Source of the DNA: Nematostella vectensis
Taxonomy: Eukaryota > Cnidaria > Anthozoa > Actiniaria > Edwardsiidae
Direction: 5' to 3'
Assembly: GCF_932526225.1 (NCBI RefSeq)
Contig: NC_064047.1
Coordinates: forward strand, 5,641,501-5,705,500
DNA: 64,000 bases
The notes beneath the pieces were generated by a model. It was not told the DNA's origin, made no database searches, and saw only the letters and a program-made list of their open reading frames with translations. The translations under genes and the position numbers were made by a program. This document shows, one piece after another, positions 28,301-36,789 of this stretch. Positions within the stretch are counted from its first letter, which is position 1; every line of letters begins with the position of its first letter.

Positions 28301-31300
28301 CGCCCTCCCATTCTGACTCATCCCCATTCTCTCCGGCAGAGCATCTACACCCCGGAGCTGTCTGGTGACGTGTATGTCAGCGATATGACCGTGAGCAATG
28401 AGAAGAACGGAGGCCTGGTACTACTCACAAGCAAGTAAGAGATTAAAGATATTCAGACAGTCTCTTCTTTATTATTGTAAAATAATCATCCAACAACACA
28501 GCTTTATCTTTGGCTTGCCAAATCTAATGCCAACGGGATTATCGAAGATACGCCAATAGATTTTTTGTACTGGCCCCTTTGCTTCTGGGATGACATAATG
28601 ATGACATAATCACACAGTGCTGCCATAACTACGTAATAAGCTTACCCTCGGCATTTAGTAAGCACGTTAAAAAAACGCTAGTCCAGAGCTGTTTGGATAC
28701 CAGGCAGGCGTGTACACAGGGGGGTGCGCCCCCCCCCCCCCCCTTAGCGGCCCCATTGTCACCAGTTTACTTCCGGTCGATTACGTAAGAATCTCCGATG
28801 ATTTTTAACGGAAAACCCTTAAAGTATTTCAAAATATAGAAAGCAGTGTGTCTATTGGAAGTTTCTTTGAGGACGTTTCTTTGAGGTCGGACCTCCGCAG
28901 GTAAACTGGTGACAATGCGGCTTTAAGTAATCTCCAAATACTATACTACTTTTCCATATGATACCTATGACTGCGCACCCCACTCCCTCCCTCGGCCAAT
29001 CCTGGGAACGCGCCTGACATGCTAGGTAGTGCTGTAAAGTATTTCGCTAGCATTGCTAGTCCAGCGCTATTTAATCACCCTGCTAGGTAGTGTTGTAAAG
29101 TATTACGCTAGCATTGCTAGTCCAGCGCTATTTAATCACCACGCTATGTAGTGTTGTAAAGTATTTCGCTAGCATTGCTAGTCCAGCGCTATTTAATCAT
29201 GTGCCATGCTAGGGTAGTGCCATGCTAGGGTGGTGCCATGCTAGGGTGGTGCCATGCTAGGGTGGTGCCATGCTAGGGTAGTGCCATGCTAGGGTGGTGC
29301 CATGCTAGGGTGGTGCCATGCTAGGGTGGTGCCATGCTAGGGTAGTGCCATGCTAGGGTGGTGCCATGCTAGGGTGGTGCCATGCTAGGGTAGTGCCATG
29401 CTATGGTAGTGCCATGCTAGGATGGTGCCATGCTAGGGTGGTGCCATGCTAGGGTGGTGCCATGCTAGGGTAGTGCCTTTTAGGGTGGTGCCATGCTAGG
29501 GTGGTGCCATGCTAGGGTAGTGCCTTTTAGGGTGGTGCCATGCTAGGGTAGTGCCATGCTAGGGTGGTGCCATGCCTAGGGTAGTGCCATGCTAGGGTAG
29601 TGCCATGCTAGGGTGGTGCCATGCTAGGGTGGTGCCGTGCTAGGGTAGTGCCATGCTAGGGTGGTGCCATGCTAGGGTGGTGCCATGCTAGGGTAGTGCC
29701 ATGCTAGGGTGGTGCCATGCTAGGGTGGTGCCATGCTAGGGTGGTGCCATGCTAGGGTAGTGCCATGCTAGGGTGGTGCCATGCTAGGGTGGTGCCATGC
29801 TAGGGTGGTGCCATGCTAGGGTAGTGCCATGCTAGGGTGGTGCCATGCTAGGGTGGTGCCATGCTAGGGTAGTGCCATGCTAGGGTAGTGCCATGCCAGG
29901 GTGGTGCCATGCTAGGGTGGTGCCATGCTAGGGTGGTGCCATGCTAGGGTGGTGCCATGCTAGGGTAGTGCCATGCTAGGGTAGTGCCATGCTAGGGTGG
30001 TGCCATGCTAGGGTGGTGCCATGCTAGGGTAGTGCCATGCTAGGGTAGTGCCATGCTAGGGTAGTGCCATGCTAGGGTGGTGCCATGCTAGGGTGGTGCT
30101 ATGCTAGGGTGGTGCCATGCTAGGGTAGTGCCATGCTAGGGTGGTGCCATGCCTAGGGTAGTGCCATGCTTGTAGTTTGCTAGCAAAGCCTGCTAGTGAC
30201 GTCATAGCGCTAAGTTTGTGTACTGCACAGGCGCATCATCATGGTTCATCAGAGTCGCTTCTGGAAGGAGTGGAAGGTCAGCTGGATGTGCGCGTACGAT
30301 GACGTCACAACCACGCCCTGGATCGTCGGCAACACGCTGGTTATCAAGCGCAAGGTATGACGGGTATTTAGCAGGTAACCGCGCATCTCGTGATAATCCG
30401 TCTCTGAATAGGCCATTCCAGCTATGAGCTTGCGCGCGCATTACCATAGAAACCCACCTCGACTACCAGAATGCAGCGCGCAACTTTTTAAGGTTACACC
30501 AAACGAAGCGCTCGCTGCATGGCGGTAGTTGAGGTAGGTTTCCATGTCGAGTGCGCGCGCATGCTTATAGCTGGAATGGCCTATTGTAAAAAGAATCTGT
30601 CAGTGTTTTTACATTTTCTTCGAGCGGGGTATTGCTTTCAGTTGTTGATTAATATATCAAATATTCTCCGTCAGTGTTTTGACATTGTCCAGGAGCGAGG
30701 TATTTTTTTAAATTATTGATTAATATAGCAAAACTATCTGTCAGTGTTTAGACATTGTCTCCGAGGGGGTATTTAATTTGTTGATTAATAAATCAAAGAT
30801 GTCTGTCAATATTTTGTCTTTGTACTAGGGCAGTGTATTTCTTGAAGATGTTCATTAATATAGCAAGTATATATGTCAGTGTCTTGGGGCAGAGTTTCTT
30901 TTAACTGTTGACTAATATAGCAAGGATATCTTTCAATTTGTTTTACTGTTCATTTTCGCGTTACGCTTCAGGAGTCTGAGTCTTCTATGGACGTGTTGGC
31001 CCACTTGTACGAGATCGAGTCCAACAGCGAGGACGAGCTGAAGGTGAACTTTCTTCATTGTTGGTTTTTGCTGTTACGGCTGTTGGTGGTGTTATGGTTG
31101 GTGTTGGTTATATGGTTGTTGTTGGTGGTGGTGTTATGGTTATTTTTGTTGTTGCTGTTATGGTTATTTTTTGTTGTTGGTGGTGTTATGGTTATTTATG
31201 TTGTTGGTGTTATGGCTGTTTGTGGTGTTATGGTTGTTGTTGTTGGTGGTGGTGTTATGGTTGTTGTTGGTGGTGGTGTTATGGTTATTTTTTTTGGTGG

Positions 31301-31644
31301 TGTTATGGTTGTTGTTGTTGCTGGTGTTATGGTTGTTGTTTTTGGTGATGTTTTGGTTGTTGTTGGTGGTGGTGTTTTGGTTGTGGTTGTTGGTGGCGTT
31401 ATGGTTGTTGTTGTTGGTGGTGATGTTATGGTTGGTTGTGTTTTGGTTGTTGGGGGTGGTGGTGGTGTTTTGGTTGTGGTTGTTGGTGGTGTTATGGTTG
31501 TTGTTGTTGAAGGTGGTGGTGGTGTTTTGGGTGTTGTTGTTGGTGGTGGTGGTGTTTTGGTTGTGATTGTTGTTGGTGTTTTAGTTGTGGTTGTTGGTGG
31601 TGTTGTGGTTGTTGTTGTTGAAGGTGGTGGTGGTGTTTTGGGTG

Positions 31645-31676
<32 letters not shown>

Positions 31677-32061
31677 GTTATGGTTGTTGTTGGTGGTGGT
31701 GTTTTGGTTGTTTTTGTTGGTGGTGTTATGGTTGTTGTTTTTGGTGGTGGTGTTTTGGTTGTTGTTGTTGGTGGTGGTGTTATGGTTGTTGTTGTTGGTG
31801 GTGGTGTTATGGCTGTTTGTGGTGTTGTGGTTGTTGTTGGTGGTGGTGCTATGGTTGTTGTTGGTGGTGGTGTTTTGGTTGTTGTTTTTGCTGGTGTTAT
31901 GGTTGTTGTTGTTGGTGGTGTCTTGGTTGTTGTTGTTGTTGGTGGTGGTGTTATGGTTGTTGTTGTTGGTGGTGGTGTTATGGTTGTTGTTGTTGGTGGT
32001 GTTTTGGTTGTTGTTGTTGGTGGTGTTATGGTTGTTGGTGGTGGTGTTATGGTTGTTCTTG

Positions 32062-32093
<32 letters not shown>

Positions 32094-32916
32094 GTTATGG
32101 TTGTTGTTGTTGGTGGTGGTGTTTTGGTTGTGGTTGTTGGTGGTGTTATGGTTGTTGTTGGTGGTGGTGGTGGTGTTTTGGTTGTTGTTGTTGGTGGTGG
32201 TATGGTTGTTGTTGGTGGTGGTGGTGTTATGGTTGTTGTTGTTGTTGGTGGCGGTGTTATGGTTGTTGTTGGTGGTGGTGGTGTTATGGTTGTTGTGGTT
32301 GTTGTGGTTGTTGGTGGTGTTATGGTTGGTGGTGGTGGTGGTGGTGTTTTGGTTGTGGTTGTTGGTGGTGTTATGGTTGTTGTTGTTGGTGGTGGTGTTA
32401 TGGTTGTTGTTTGTGGTGGTGGTGTTATGGTTGTTGTTGGTGGTGGTGCTGTTATGGTTGTTGTTGTTGGTGGTGGTGTTTTGGTTGTGGTTGTTGGTGG
32501 TGTTATGGTTGTTGGTGGTGTTTTGGTTGTTATTGGTGGTGGTGTTTTGGTTCTTGTTGGTGGTGGTTTGGTTGTTGGTGTTATGGTGGTTGTTATTGAT
32601 GTGGTATGGTTATTGTTGTTGTTGTTATTGTTGTTGTTGTTATTGTTATGGTTGTTATGGTTGATTGTGGTGTTATGGTTGTTGTTGTTGTTATGTTTTT
32701 TGTTGTTGGTGTTCCGCACACGCAAGTTCTACTTTATTCGGTCTCTATAATGAGGTGAAATAAGTGTTTGGTTGAGAAAACATACATATTAGTGTCGTCA
32801 CTAGTCTCCTTTGCAGCAGTCCGCGTTTGTCAGTATCGTCACCGTCTCACTTCATATCTTTGTTATTTAAGGCTCTCAAGTCAGACATTTGCAACGCCTT
32901 GCGCCGATACCGCTAG
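1302..32916 (+). CDS. VPS13A/C: VPS13A/C-type intermembrane lipid transfer protein, C-terminal part (31 exons)
   Basis: Bridge-like lipid-transfer protein of membrane contact sites. Exons: 1302-1409, 2076-2174, 2892-2978, 4424-4534, 4796-4882, 5480-5545, 6142-6404, 7390-7525, 8506-8811, 9310-9419, 9843-9972, 12430-12564, 12780-12861, 13303-13372, 13848-13950, 14768-14833, 14906-14962, 15066-15193, 15600-15681, 15763-15876, 16236-16311, 16766-16851, 22590-22667, 24498-24543, 26402-26525, 27233-27302, 27705-27755, 28340-28434, 30231-30354, 30972-31043, 32872-32916. All have AG/GT borders and compatible phases, giving 1,068 codons then TAG. The order matches the family: adaptor-binding (SHR-BD) region with [11 protein letters not shown] (about residues 52-62) and [13 protein letters not shown]; then the VPS13 C-terminal region with [17 protein letters not shown] and FYEPYQG; then the glycine-rich FFKGMGKG...RPTGG segment; then a PH-like tail. 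[12 protein letters not shown] resembles vertebrate VPS13C slightly more than VPS13A, but invertebrates usually have one A/C copy. Earlier exons are outside the window. The short final exon is the least certain. A possible poly(A) signal is AATAAA 33391-33396. Confidence 0.93.
1410..1725 (+). repeat. Donor-junction repeat after VPS13 exon 1302-1409
   Basis: Four to five decaying copies of the exon's last 48 bases plus its donor. Key motif GACGAGACC..CAACTTGTGAGTAT recurs at about 1465, 1545 and 1645; by the fourth copy GTGAGT has become TTGAGT. G-homopolymers separate copies. Confidence 0.75.
2235..2670 (+). repeat. Minisatellite, about 66-bp unit, seven copies
   Basis: The key motif TTGTTGCGTACATGGTAGATG recurs with one short copy. 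It lies in the intron after VPS13 exon 2076-2174. It has no clear relation to a splice junction and generates spurious hydrophobic ORFs. Confidence 0.8.
3184..3555. mobile_element. MITE-like element, copy A
   Basis: Begins GACATGACGGAAAAAC and ends with the inverse GTTTTTCCGTCATGTC. The interior shares GTGTCATTGAAATTTGAGC with the copy at 12915-13281, in opposite orientation. Non-coding. It lies in the VPS13 intron between exons 2892-2978 and 4424-4534. Confidence 0.5.
4572..4712. mobile_element. Short TIR element, relative of 43303-43490
   Basis: Ends resemble GGGCTGTAGCAGGGGG and the inverse GCCTGCTATGGCACTGG, and it shares AAAAGTTATAAGGAAATGACC and GGGCGTGGC with the copy at 43303-43490. 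It lies right after VPS13 exon 4424-4534. Non-coding. Confidence 0.4.
5775..6160 (+). repeat. Acceptor-junction minisatellite, 45-bp unit, about nine copies
   Basis: Each unit carries TTTTAG or TTTCAG followed by TGCAAGGCATTCTGGCCGTG, which is the acceptor and first codons of VPS13 exon 6142-6404. In every copy except the last, the frame meets TAA eight codons in. The unit length is a multiple of three, which creates long false ORFs on both strands. Confidence 0.9.
6326..7035 (+). repeat. Donor-junction minisatellite, 104-bp unit, about seven copies
   Basis: Repeats the last 80 bases of VPS13 exon 6142-6404 plus its donor (ATAACCAAGAGTAAGTAAGG). The first copy is the exon itself. Later copies have substitutions such as AGCGAAGAG and a shortened spacer. 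Confidence 0.9.
7060..7389 (+). repeat. Acceptor-junction minisatellite, 82-bp unit, four copies
   Basis: Units contain TTAGGGACGTGATCCATGAGT and ATTCTCCCGCCTGGGT, copies of the acceptor and first codons of VPS13 exon 7390-7525 (GGATGTGAACCAAGCC). They are phased 82 bp apart, and the real exon is the last unit. Confidence 0.88.
7975..8505 (+). repeat. Degenerate acceptor-junction copies upstream of VPS13 exon 8506-8811
   Basis: Diverged copies of the junction TTAGGATGACCATGGCGAG are seen near 7985, 8085, 8155 and 8420 (for example CTTCTTAGGATAACTTTATA, then ACTATGGCGAAT). Between them lies a dispersed AT-rich repeat related to 46950-47110. Interpreted as an old array. Confidence 0.45.
9403..9500 (+). 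repeat. Donor-junction repeat, about 36-bp unit, three copies
   Basis: CTACATCACACTGTCCAGGT, the end of VPS13 exon 9310-9419 plus donor, recurs at about 9440 and 9475. Confidence 0.85.
9629..9848 (+). repeat. Acceptor-junction minisatellite, 69-bp unit, three copies
   Basis: Each unit ends CAACTTCTTGTAGCTCTAC, the acceptor and first bases of VPS13 exon 9843-9972. The last unit runs into the real exon. Confidence 0.88.
9930..10115 (+). repeat. Donor-junction duplication of VPS13 exon 9843-9972
   Basis: The exon end plus donor (GATTAGTATGGACGAGACA, then CCTGGTGAGCATGATG) occurs again at about 10040-10085, giving two copies. It extends about 35 bp into the intron in both. Confidence 0.85.
10380..12463 (+). 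repeat. Acceptor-junction minisatellite, about 60-bp unit, about 34 copies
   Basis: Each unit carries TTCTGTAG/GTCGACTTCAGTCGCATGAA, which is the 3' splice site and first 11 codons ([11 protein letters not shown]) of VPS13 exon 12430-12564. Some units are 56 bp (loss of one CTGT). Only the last unit continues into coding sequence (TACGAGGGT); the others run into CTGTCTG and lose frame. Confidence 0.92.
12660..12779 (+). repeat. Degenerate acceptor copies before VPS13 exon 12780-12861
   Basis: TCTCAGATCGATAACACA at about 12725 and TCTCACATTGATAACACA at about 12665 mirror the true junction CTCTCAGATCGATAACCAG. Confidence 0.6.
12915..13281. mobile_element. MITE-like element, copy B
   Basis: Begins TGACACGACGGAAAAACC and ends TTTTTTCCGTCATGTCA; inverse-oriented relative of 3184-3555. 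It fills most of the VPS13 intron between exons 12780-12861 and 13303-13372, ending about 20 bp before the acceptor. Confidence 0.5.
13380..13700 (+). repeat. Imperfect ATC/ATT triplet-rich tract
   Basis: Irregular runs of ATCATC, ATTATC and CAATATC in the VPS13 intron after exon 13303-13372. No coding signal. Confidence 0.5.
14024..14310 (+). repeat. Minisatellite, about 42-bp unit, seven copies
   Basis: CTATAGGATGATACTTTA followed by GATAAAGAATAAAGGA recurs, in the intron after VPS13 exon 13848-13950. No splice junction is included. Confidence 0.85.
15166..15480 (+). repeat. Donor-junction minisatellite, about 75-80-bp unit, four copies
   Basis: The end of VPS13 exon 15066-15193 plus donor (CTCATCGACATGAACGATGC, then CAAGTAAG) recurs at about 15247, 15327 and 15400. 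Small losses appear in the last unit. Confidence 0.88.
15545..15620 (+). repeat. Acceptor duplication at VPS13 exon 15600-15681
   Basis: TTTCTTCAGACTTACGCTC at 15550 resembles the real junction TTATTTCAGACTTGCGTTC 50 bp later. Two copies. Confidence 0.6.
15880..16065 (+). repeat. Imperfect repeat, about 55-bp unit, four copies
   Basis: TCTGATTGGTCAA and CTGGTAACCCTACG alternate after the donor of VPS13 exon 15763-15876. Confidence 0.7.
16868..22477 (+). repeat. 5.6-kb satellite-like array, 23-bp unit, about 244 copies
   Basis: The unit is TACGTAG[T/C]TATAATGGCAAGT with two variable bases before the next TACGTA palindrome. Length is almost invariant; one unit near 20172 has lost a base. Variation is confined mainly to two or three positions. 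The array fills most of the VPS13 intron between exons 16766-16851 and 22590-22667 and has stops in every frame. Confidence 0.97.
22954..23207. mobile_element. TTAA-flanked MITE, copy 1
   Basis: Begins TTAAAGCCGCATTGTCACC and ends with the inverted form GGTGACAATGCGGCTTTAA. About 254 bp, non-coding. The TTAA ends suggest a piggyBac-mobilised MITE. It lies in the VPS13 intron after exon 22590-22667. Confidence 0.75.
23760..24142 (+). mobile_element. Candidate solo LTR
   Basis: The segment starts near TGTAACAAG and ends GTTCTGTTACA, an imperfect TG...CA inverted pair. It has a TATA-like box (CATATAAATATGG) about two thirds along, followed by a CA-rich leader-like stretch. No convincing target-site duplication was found, so the ends are uncertain. 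It lies in the VPS13 intron between exons 22590-22667 and 24498-24543. Confidence 0.3.
24185..24450 (+). repeat. Imperfect TGTTATAATG-rich repeat
   Basis: TTGTTACGTTCCCACTTATC and TGTTATAATG recur three or more times upstream of VPS13 exon 24498-24543. Confidence 0.6.
24653..24895. mobile_element. TTAA-flanked MITE, copy 2
   Basis: Same family as 22954-23207, with inverted ends containing CCAGTTTACTTCCGG. The interior (ATCTCCGATGA, AAAATATTTCAAAATATTGA) is nearly identical. It lies in the VPS13 intron after exon 24498-24543 and directly abuts the inverted-repeat element starting at about 24889. Confidence 0.75.
24889..25264. mobile_element. Nested foldback element
   Basis: The outer arms GGATTTGCGCGCGCGCCGTC (left, near 24930-24948) and the inverse near 25207-25230 pair over roughly 60 bp with gaps, including CGAAAACG at both ends. 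Inside them, the arms starting GGATGCACACTGGCGATATA (about 24959) and the inverse at about 25130-25152 form a second inverted repeat. This reads as one MITE inserted into another. Confidence 0.55.
25365..26420 (+). repeat. Acceptor-junction minisatellite, 80-bp unit, about 11 copies, plus two partial exon copies
   Basis: Units carry TTTAAGGCGCTAGGTCGGAA, the acceptor (AAG) and first codons of VPS13 exon 26402-26525. Two older copies at the left end carry more exon sequence: near 25443 the frame reads [16 protein letters not shown], and near 25370 it reads [13 protein letters not shown]. Both are partial duplicates of the exon's [17 protein letters not shown]. Confidence 0.9.
26545..26772. mobile_element. 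TTAA-flanked MITE, copy 3
   Basis: Third copy of the family, in the opposite orientation, with TTAAGCGGTATTGTCACC at the left and GTGACATTGCCGCTTTAA at the right. More diverged. It starts only 20 bp after the donor of VPS13 exon 26402-26525. Confidence 0.7.
27270..27485 (+). repeat. Donor-junction repeat of VPS13 exon 27233-27302
   Basis: GCGATTTACCGCACCGGGTC followed by AGGTAAGA recurs four to five times with decay, about 35-45 bp apart. Confidence 0.85.
27735..28150 (+). repeat. Donor-junction minisatellite, 71-bp unit, six copies
   Basis: The end of VPS13 exon 27705-27755 plus donor (GGCTATGGTATACTGAAGGT) is repeated with intron sequence GAATCTATGTATTTACCACT. It makes a false 131-codon ORF. 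Confidence 0.9.
28743..28926. mobile_element. TTAA-flanked MITE, copy 4 (internally deleted)
   Basis: Shorter copy with CATTGTCACCAGTTTACTTC at the left and GTGACAATGCGGCTTTAA at the right. The left terminus is partly lost next to a C-homopolymer. It lies in the intron after exon 28340-28434. Confidence 0.65.
29020..29203 (+). repeat. Minisatellite, about 60-bp unit, three copies
   Basis: TGTAAAGTATTTCGCTAGCA and TTGCTAGTCCAGCGC recur. It leads directly into the 16-bp array. Confidence 0.85.
29204..30170 (+). repeat. Minisatellite, 16-bp unit, about 60 copies
   Basis: TGCCATGCTAGGGT[G/A]G units end 60 bp before VPS13 exon 30231-30354. The main variation is GG versus AG at the unit end. Confidence 0.95.
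30408..30588. mobile_element. MITE with long terminal inverted repeats
   Basis: The left arm contains AATAGGCCATTCCAGCTAT and GCGCGCGCA; the right arm contains the inverse TATAGCTGGAATGGCCTATT. The arms pair over about 70 bp with some mismatches, around a short loop near 30480-30510. It lies in the VPS13 intron after exon 30231-30354. Confidence 0.6.
31050..32715 (+). repeat. GTT/GGT-rich low-complexity tract, 1.7 kb
   Basis: Irregular mixture of GGTGGTGGT, GTTGTTGTT and GTTATG in the last VPS13 intron. Strand-asymmetric: almost no C on the plus strand. All three plus frames and one minus frame are open for hundreds of codons, which is an artefact of composition. Confidence 0.93.
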
Positions 32917-33560
32917 TCAGCGGTCTTACCTATGTGGGCAGACGTCAGTTACTGGAGAATAGCCAATCATTAGTTATTAAGAAAGAATCAAAGTGCAGTG
33001 GACCTCCGAAGCTCGAACAGCTCGAATTCCCCGACGAATTCGAATTAAACCTCCCTTCCCAATCTACTTGGAAAAGTTCCCAGAACTCGAGTATGTTTTC
33101 ATCCCCATTGAGGACTCGAGTAAGCTCTCACATAAGTCACAACTCTAAGTGACTCGTTTATATTTTCTACTTATTTTATTTTTATTTTATAAGCATTTTG
33201 TATTACGGATTAGTTACTGGGTTCTTAAGCCGGTATAAAGTAAAATCATGTATCACGTGGAATACTTTTACTGTCTCAATATGTTTAAAGTACGTTGATC
33301 CGACTTTCATGACTCGTGGTTTCGAAGCCTATGAAATACTACAAAAATGAGGTGTTTATCTTAATCACAATGAATTTTAATCCATCCTACAATAAAAGCA
33401 GCTCAGCCCAGTTGTTAAGTATCAAATAATGCTGGGAAAGTTGTATTTTTAACAATAAGAGTTCTGGATATTCAAGACAAAAGCAAAACAATTGTTTTAC
33501 AAGTCGCATCAAAAATACTTTAATTAACATATAGGCATATAAGGTCAGCAGAAATGTTTT

Positions 33561-33613
<53 letters not shown>

Positions 33614-34767
33614 GATGTTATTGCTCCAAAGAATGTGAATAACCCTTTTTATATTTTTTTAGACCAAACACTTTTTTTTTTCAATGAAAGAAATTGTGCC
33701 AGAATTGTGGTACATTTTGCTTGGCGTCCCCAACAGGACTAATAAACAGTAGCGAATCTAGGGGGAGGGTTTAGGCGATTTAAACACCCCTTTGGGCTGC
33801 CAGAAAGCCATATGTAACAAAAGAAATACCCCCTCCTCCCTTTGTCACTGAGCCCAACCCCCCTTTAGCGAAAAGCTAGATCCGCCCCTGATAAAGTTAG
33901 AATACTGAAAAAAGTATAGGGAGGGGGTCAAAGTCAAAATACAGGAAAATAAAATTAGAATTTTGTTAAATGGCAATCTTCGCTGAAAAAACTTTTTGCA
34001 TATTAATTTAGTTTATTTTTTTAAACATATTTTGTATTGGACGTAACGTACGGTTTAACTAAGAAACCACAATCCCCACCAAAGAGCATCGACCAGCCAC
34101 CCTCTTGTTATGGTTTCAATTCATTATAAGAAGACGAAATAATTGAAATCTCGAAATAAACATCTAATAACAAAGCTTTACACTACCAAATGCAATCGAA
34201 AATATCGGAAAAGCCTCCCTAATTCAATCGATTGAAATGGATGCTTTCTCGAACTTGGTATTTTGCGAGGTTGACAAAACGGCGGTTTAAAGAGACTCGT
34301 AATGACAGGAGAAAATGCCAAGCTAATAGAGACGTGGTTTGTATAAAAACCTATAAATGTATTATTTAAAAGAAGTTGGAGTAGAAGTTATAACGTAAAT
34401 TTGTTGTGTTTAGAATATGCAATGTTCCTATTTTTATGTAATTATCATATTTTGATATCATATTGGAATAAAAGTATTGTTTTAGCGTTTGAATGAGTTT
34501 ATTGTGCGCATTGTATAAGGAGACATGTAAACTCGCCTCCATCGTGATGCATAACTCGCCTCCATCGTGATTCATAACTCGTCTCTGTTGGCCTGTAATA
34601 CCTTATGTTGGCGACTTGCCCCAAACTCGCCCTCTTTGATTTTCCCTCATAAGACAGCGCGATCCGATGGACAATTTCCTCAGTAAGCAAACGCCTGCAT
34701 TTACAGCAAAAGCCAATTTCTAAAAGGCCGGCCAACGGGTTTTGAGAAAGTCTAACCAGTGCATATA
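32917..34767. other. Intergenic, VPS13 3' side
   Basis: Probable VPS13 3' UTR with AATAAA at 33391-33396, then the TTG microsatellite and a degenerate repeat with GCGAATCTAGG / CTAGATCCGCCCCTG ends at about 33750-33890. No gene seen. Confidence 0.5.
33553..33617 (+). repeat. (TTG)n microsatellite
   Basis: About 20 TTG triplets, intergenic, 640 bp after the VPS13 stop. Confidence 0.95.
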
Positions 34768-35350
34768 ATATGACTCTAGCTTAGCTACAGGTCTGTATCG
34801 TCTGACTCTAGCTTAGCTACAGGTGTGTATCGTCTGACTCTAGCTTAGCTACAGGTCTCTATCGTCTGACTCTAGCTTAGCTACAGGTCTGTATCGTCTG
34901 ACTCTAGCTTAGCTACAGGTCTGTATCGTCTGACTCTAGCTTAGGTACAGGTCTGTATCATCTGACTCTAGCTTAGCTACAGGTCTGTATCGTCTGACTC
35001 TAGCTTAGCTACAGGTCTCTATCATCTGACTCTAGCTTAGCTACAGATCTGTATCGTCTGACTCTAGCTTAGCTACAGGTGTGTATCGTCTGACTCTAGC
35101 TTAGCTACAGGTCTCTATCGTCTGACTCTAGCTTAGCTATAGGTCTGTATCGTCTGACTCTAGCTTAGCTATAGGTCTGTATCGTCTGACTCTAGCTTAG
35201 CTACAGGTCTGTATCGTCTGACTCTAGCTTAGCTACAGATCTGTATCGTCTGACTCTAGCTTACCTACAGGTCTGTATCATCTGACTTTAGCTTACCTAC
35301 AGGTCTCTATCGTCTGACTTTAGCTTAGCTACAGGTCTCTATCGTCTCTA
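34768..35350 (+). repeat. Minisatellite, 32-bp unit, about 18 copies
   Basis: TCTGACTCTAGCTTAGCTAC followed by AGGTCTGTATCG. Intergenic. Confidence 0.95.
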
Positions 35351-36640
35351 TATCTCCCTTGGTTTTTAGAGAAATTCCTCCAAAATCACATATTGATTAG
35401 GTTTTCTCGTGTCGACCACGTGAATAAAGCAATTAGATAATCAGATGGTAGAATCTCGATTTATAATACCACGAATAATTTGTCTATTGTTTTTCGTTAA
35501 TGAGGTAAATTTGACCTATATTGCAACGATTGAATTTGTGTGGAAACAGGCAAAAATGCCTCGTTACAGAAAAAAAAAAACAGAAATTATTTATGAAACT
35601 ATATCTCCCTGATTTTCAGAGAAAATCTTCCAAAATCACATATTGGTTAGGTTTACTCGTGTCGATCACGTGATTAAAGTAATTAGACAATCAGATGGGA
35701 GATTCCCCGATTTATACTACCACAAATAATTGTTTATTTGTTTTTCGTTAATGAGGTTAATTTGGCCTGTGTTGCAGCGATTGAATTTGTGTAGAAAACG
35801 GGCCAAAATGCCTCATTATAGAAAAAACAATGGGAAATTATTTATAATACCATATCTCTCTTGATTTTCAAAGAAAATTCTCCAAAATCACATATTAATT
35901 AGGTTTACTCGTGTCGACCACGTGATTAAAGTAATTAGATAATCAGATTGGAGATTCCCGATTTATAATACCACGAATGATTTGTCTATTGTTTTTCGTT
36001 AATGAGGTAAATTTGACCTGTGTTGCAACGATTGAATTTGTGTGGAAACAGGCAAAAATGCCTCGTTACAGAAAAAAAAAACAGAAATTATTTATGAAAC
36101 TATATCTCCCTGATTTTCAGAGAAAATCTTCCAAAATCACATATTGGTTAGGTTTACTCGTGTCGATCACGTGATTAAAGTAATTAGACAATCAGATGGG
36201 AGATTCCCGATTTATACTACCACGAATAATTGTTTATTTGTTTTTCGTTAATGAGGTAAATTTGACCTGTGTTGCAACGATTGAATTTGTGTAGAAAACG
36301 GGCCAACATGCCTCGTTATCGAAAAACAATGGGAAATTATTCATGATACCATAACTCTCTTGCTTTTCAGAGAAAATCCTCCAAAATCACATATTGATTA
36401 GGTTTACTCATTGTCGACCACGTGATTAAAGTAATTAGATAATCAGATGGGAGACTCCCGATTTATTATACCATGAATAATTTTCCATTGTTTTTCGTTA
36501 ATGAGGTAAATTTGACCTGTGTTGCAGCGATTGAATCTGTGTAGAAAACGGCCCAAAATGCCTCATTAAAGAAAAACAATGGAAAATTATTCATGGGGCC
36601 GTAGCTCCCTTGATTTTAAAGGAAATTTCTCAAAATGTGT
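35351..36640 (+). repeat. Tandem repeat, about 250-bp unit, five copies plus a diverged sixth
   Basis: Units start near 35351, 35602, 35851, 36102 and 36351. Units 1 and 3 share GGAAACAGGCAAAAATGCC, and units 2 and 4 share GAAAACGGGCCAA, so the array was built from a dimer of about 500 bp. Confidence 0.9.
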
Positions 36641-36789
36641 AAGTTGAATTAGGCCTGCTCTCTTAAATAAATGGCCCAAGTTATGGGCAAATCAGATTAA
36701 ACGCATTCGAGTTATAGAACCATAAATATTTCCCCCATTGTCTTTAGTTAATGAGCTTTTAGTGGTCTGTGCCACAAAAGAAATTGTCA

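Noticed and set aside
31058-32750. Very long ORFs (up to 587 codons of V/G or L/V plus, and a T/P-rich minus ORF)
   Set aside because: They arise from the GTT/GGT tract: several frames are open at once, composition is trivial, and VPS13 exons on both sides define this as an intron.
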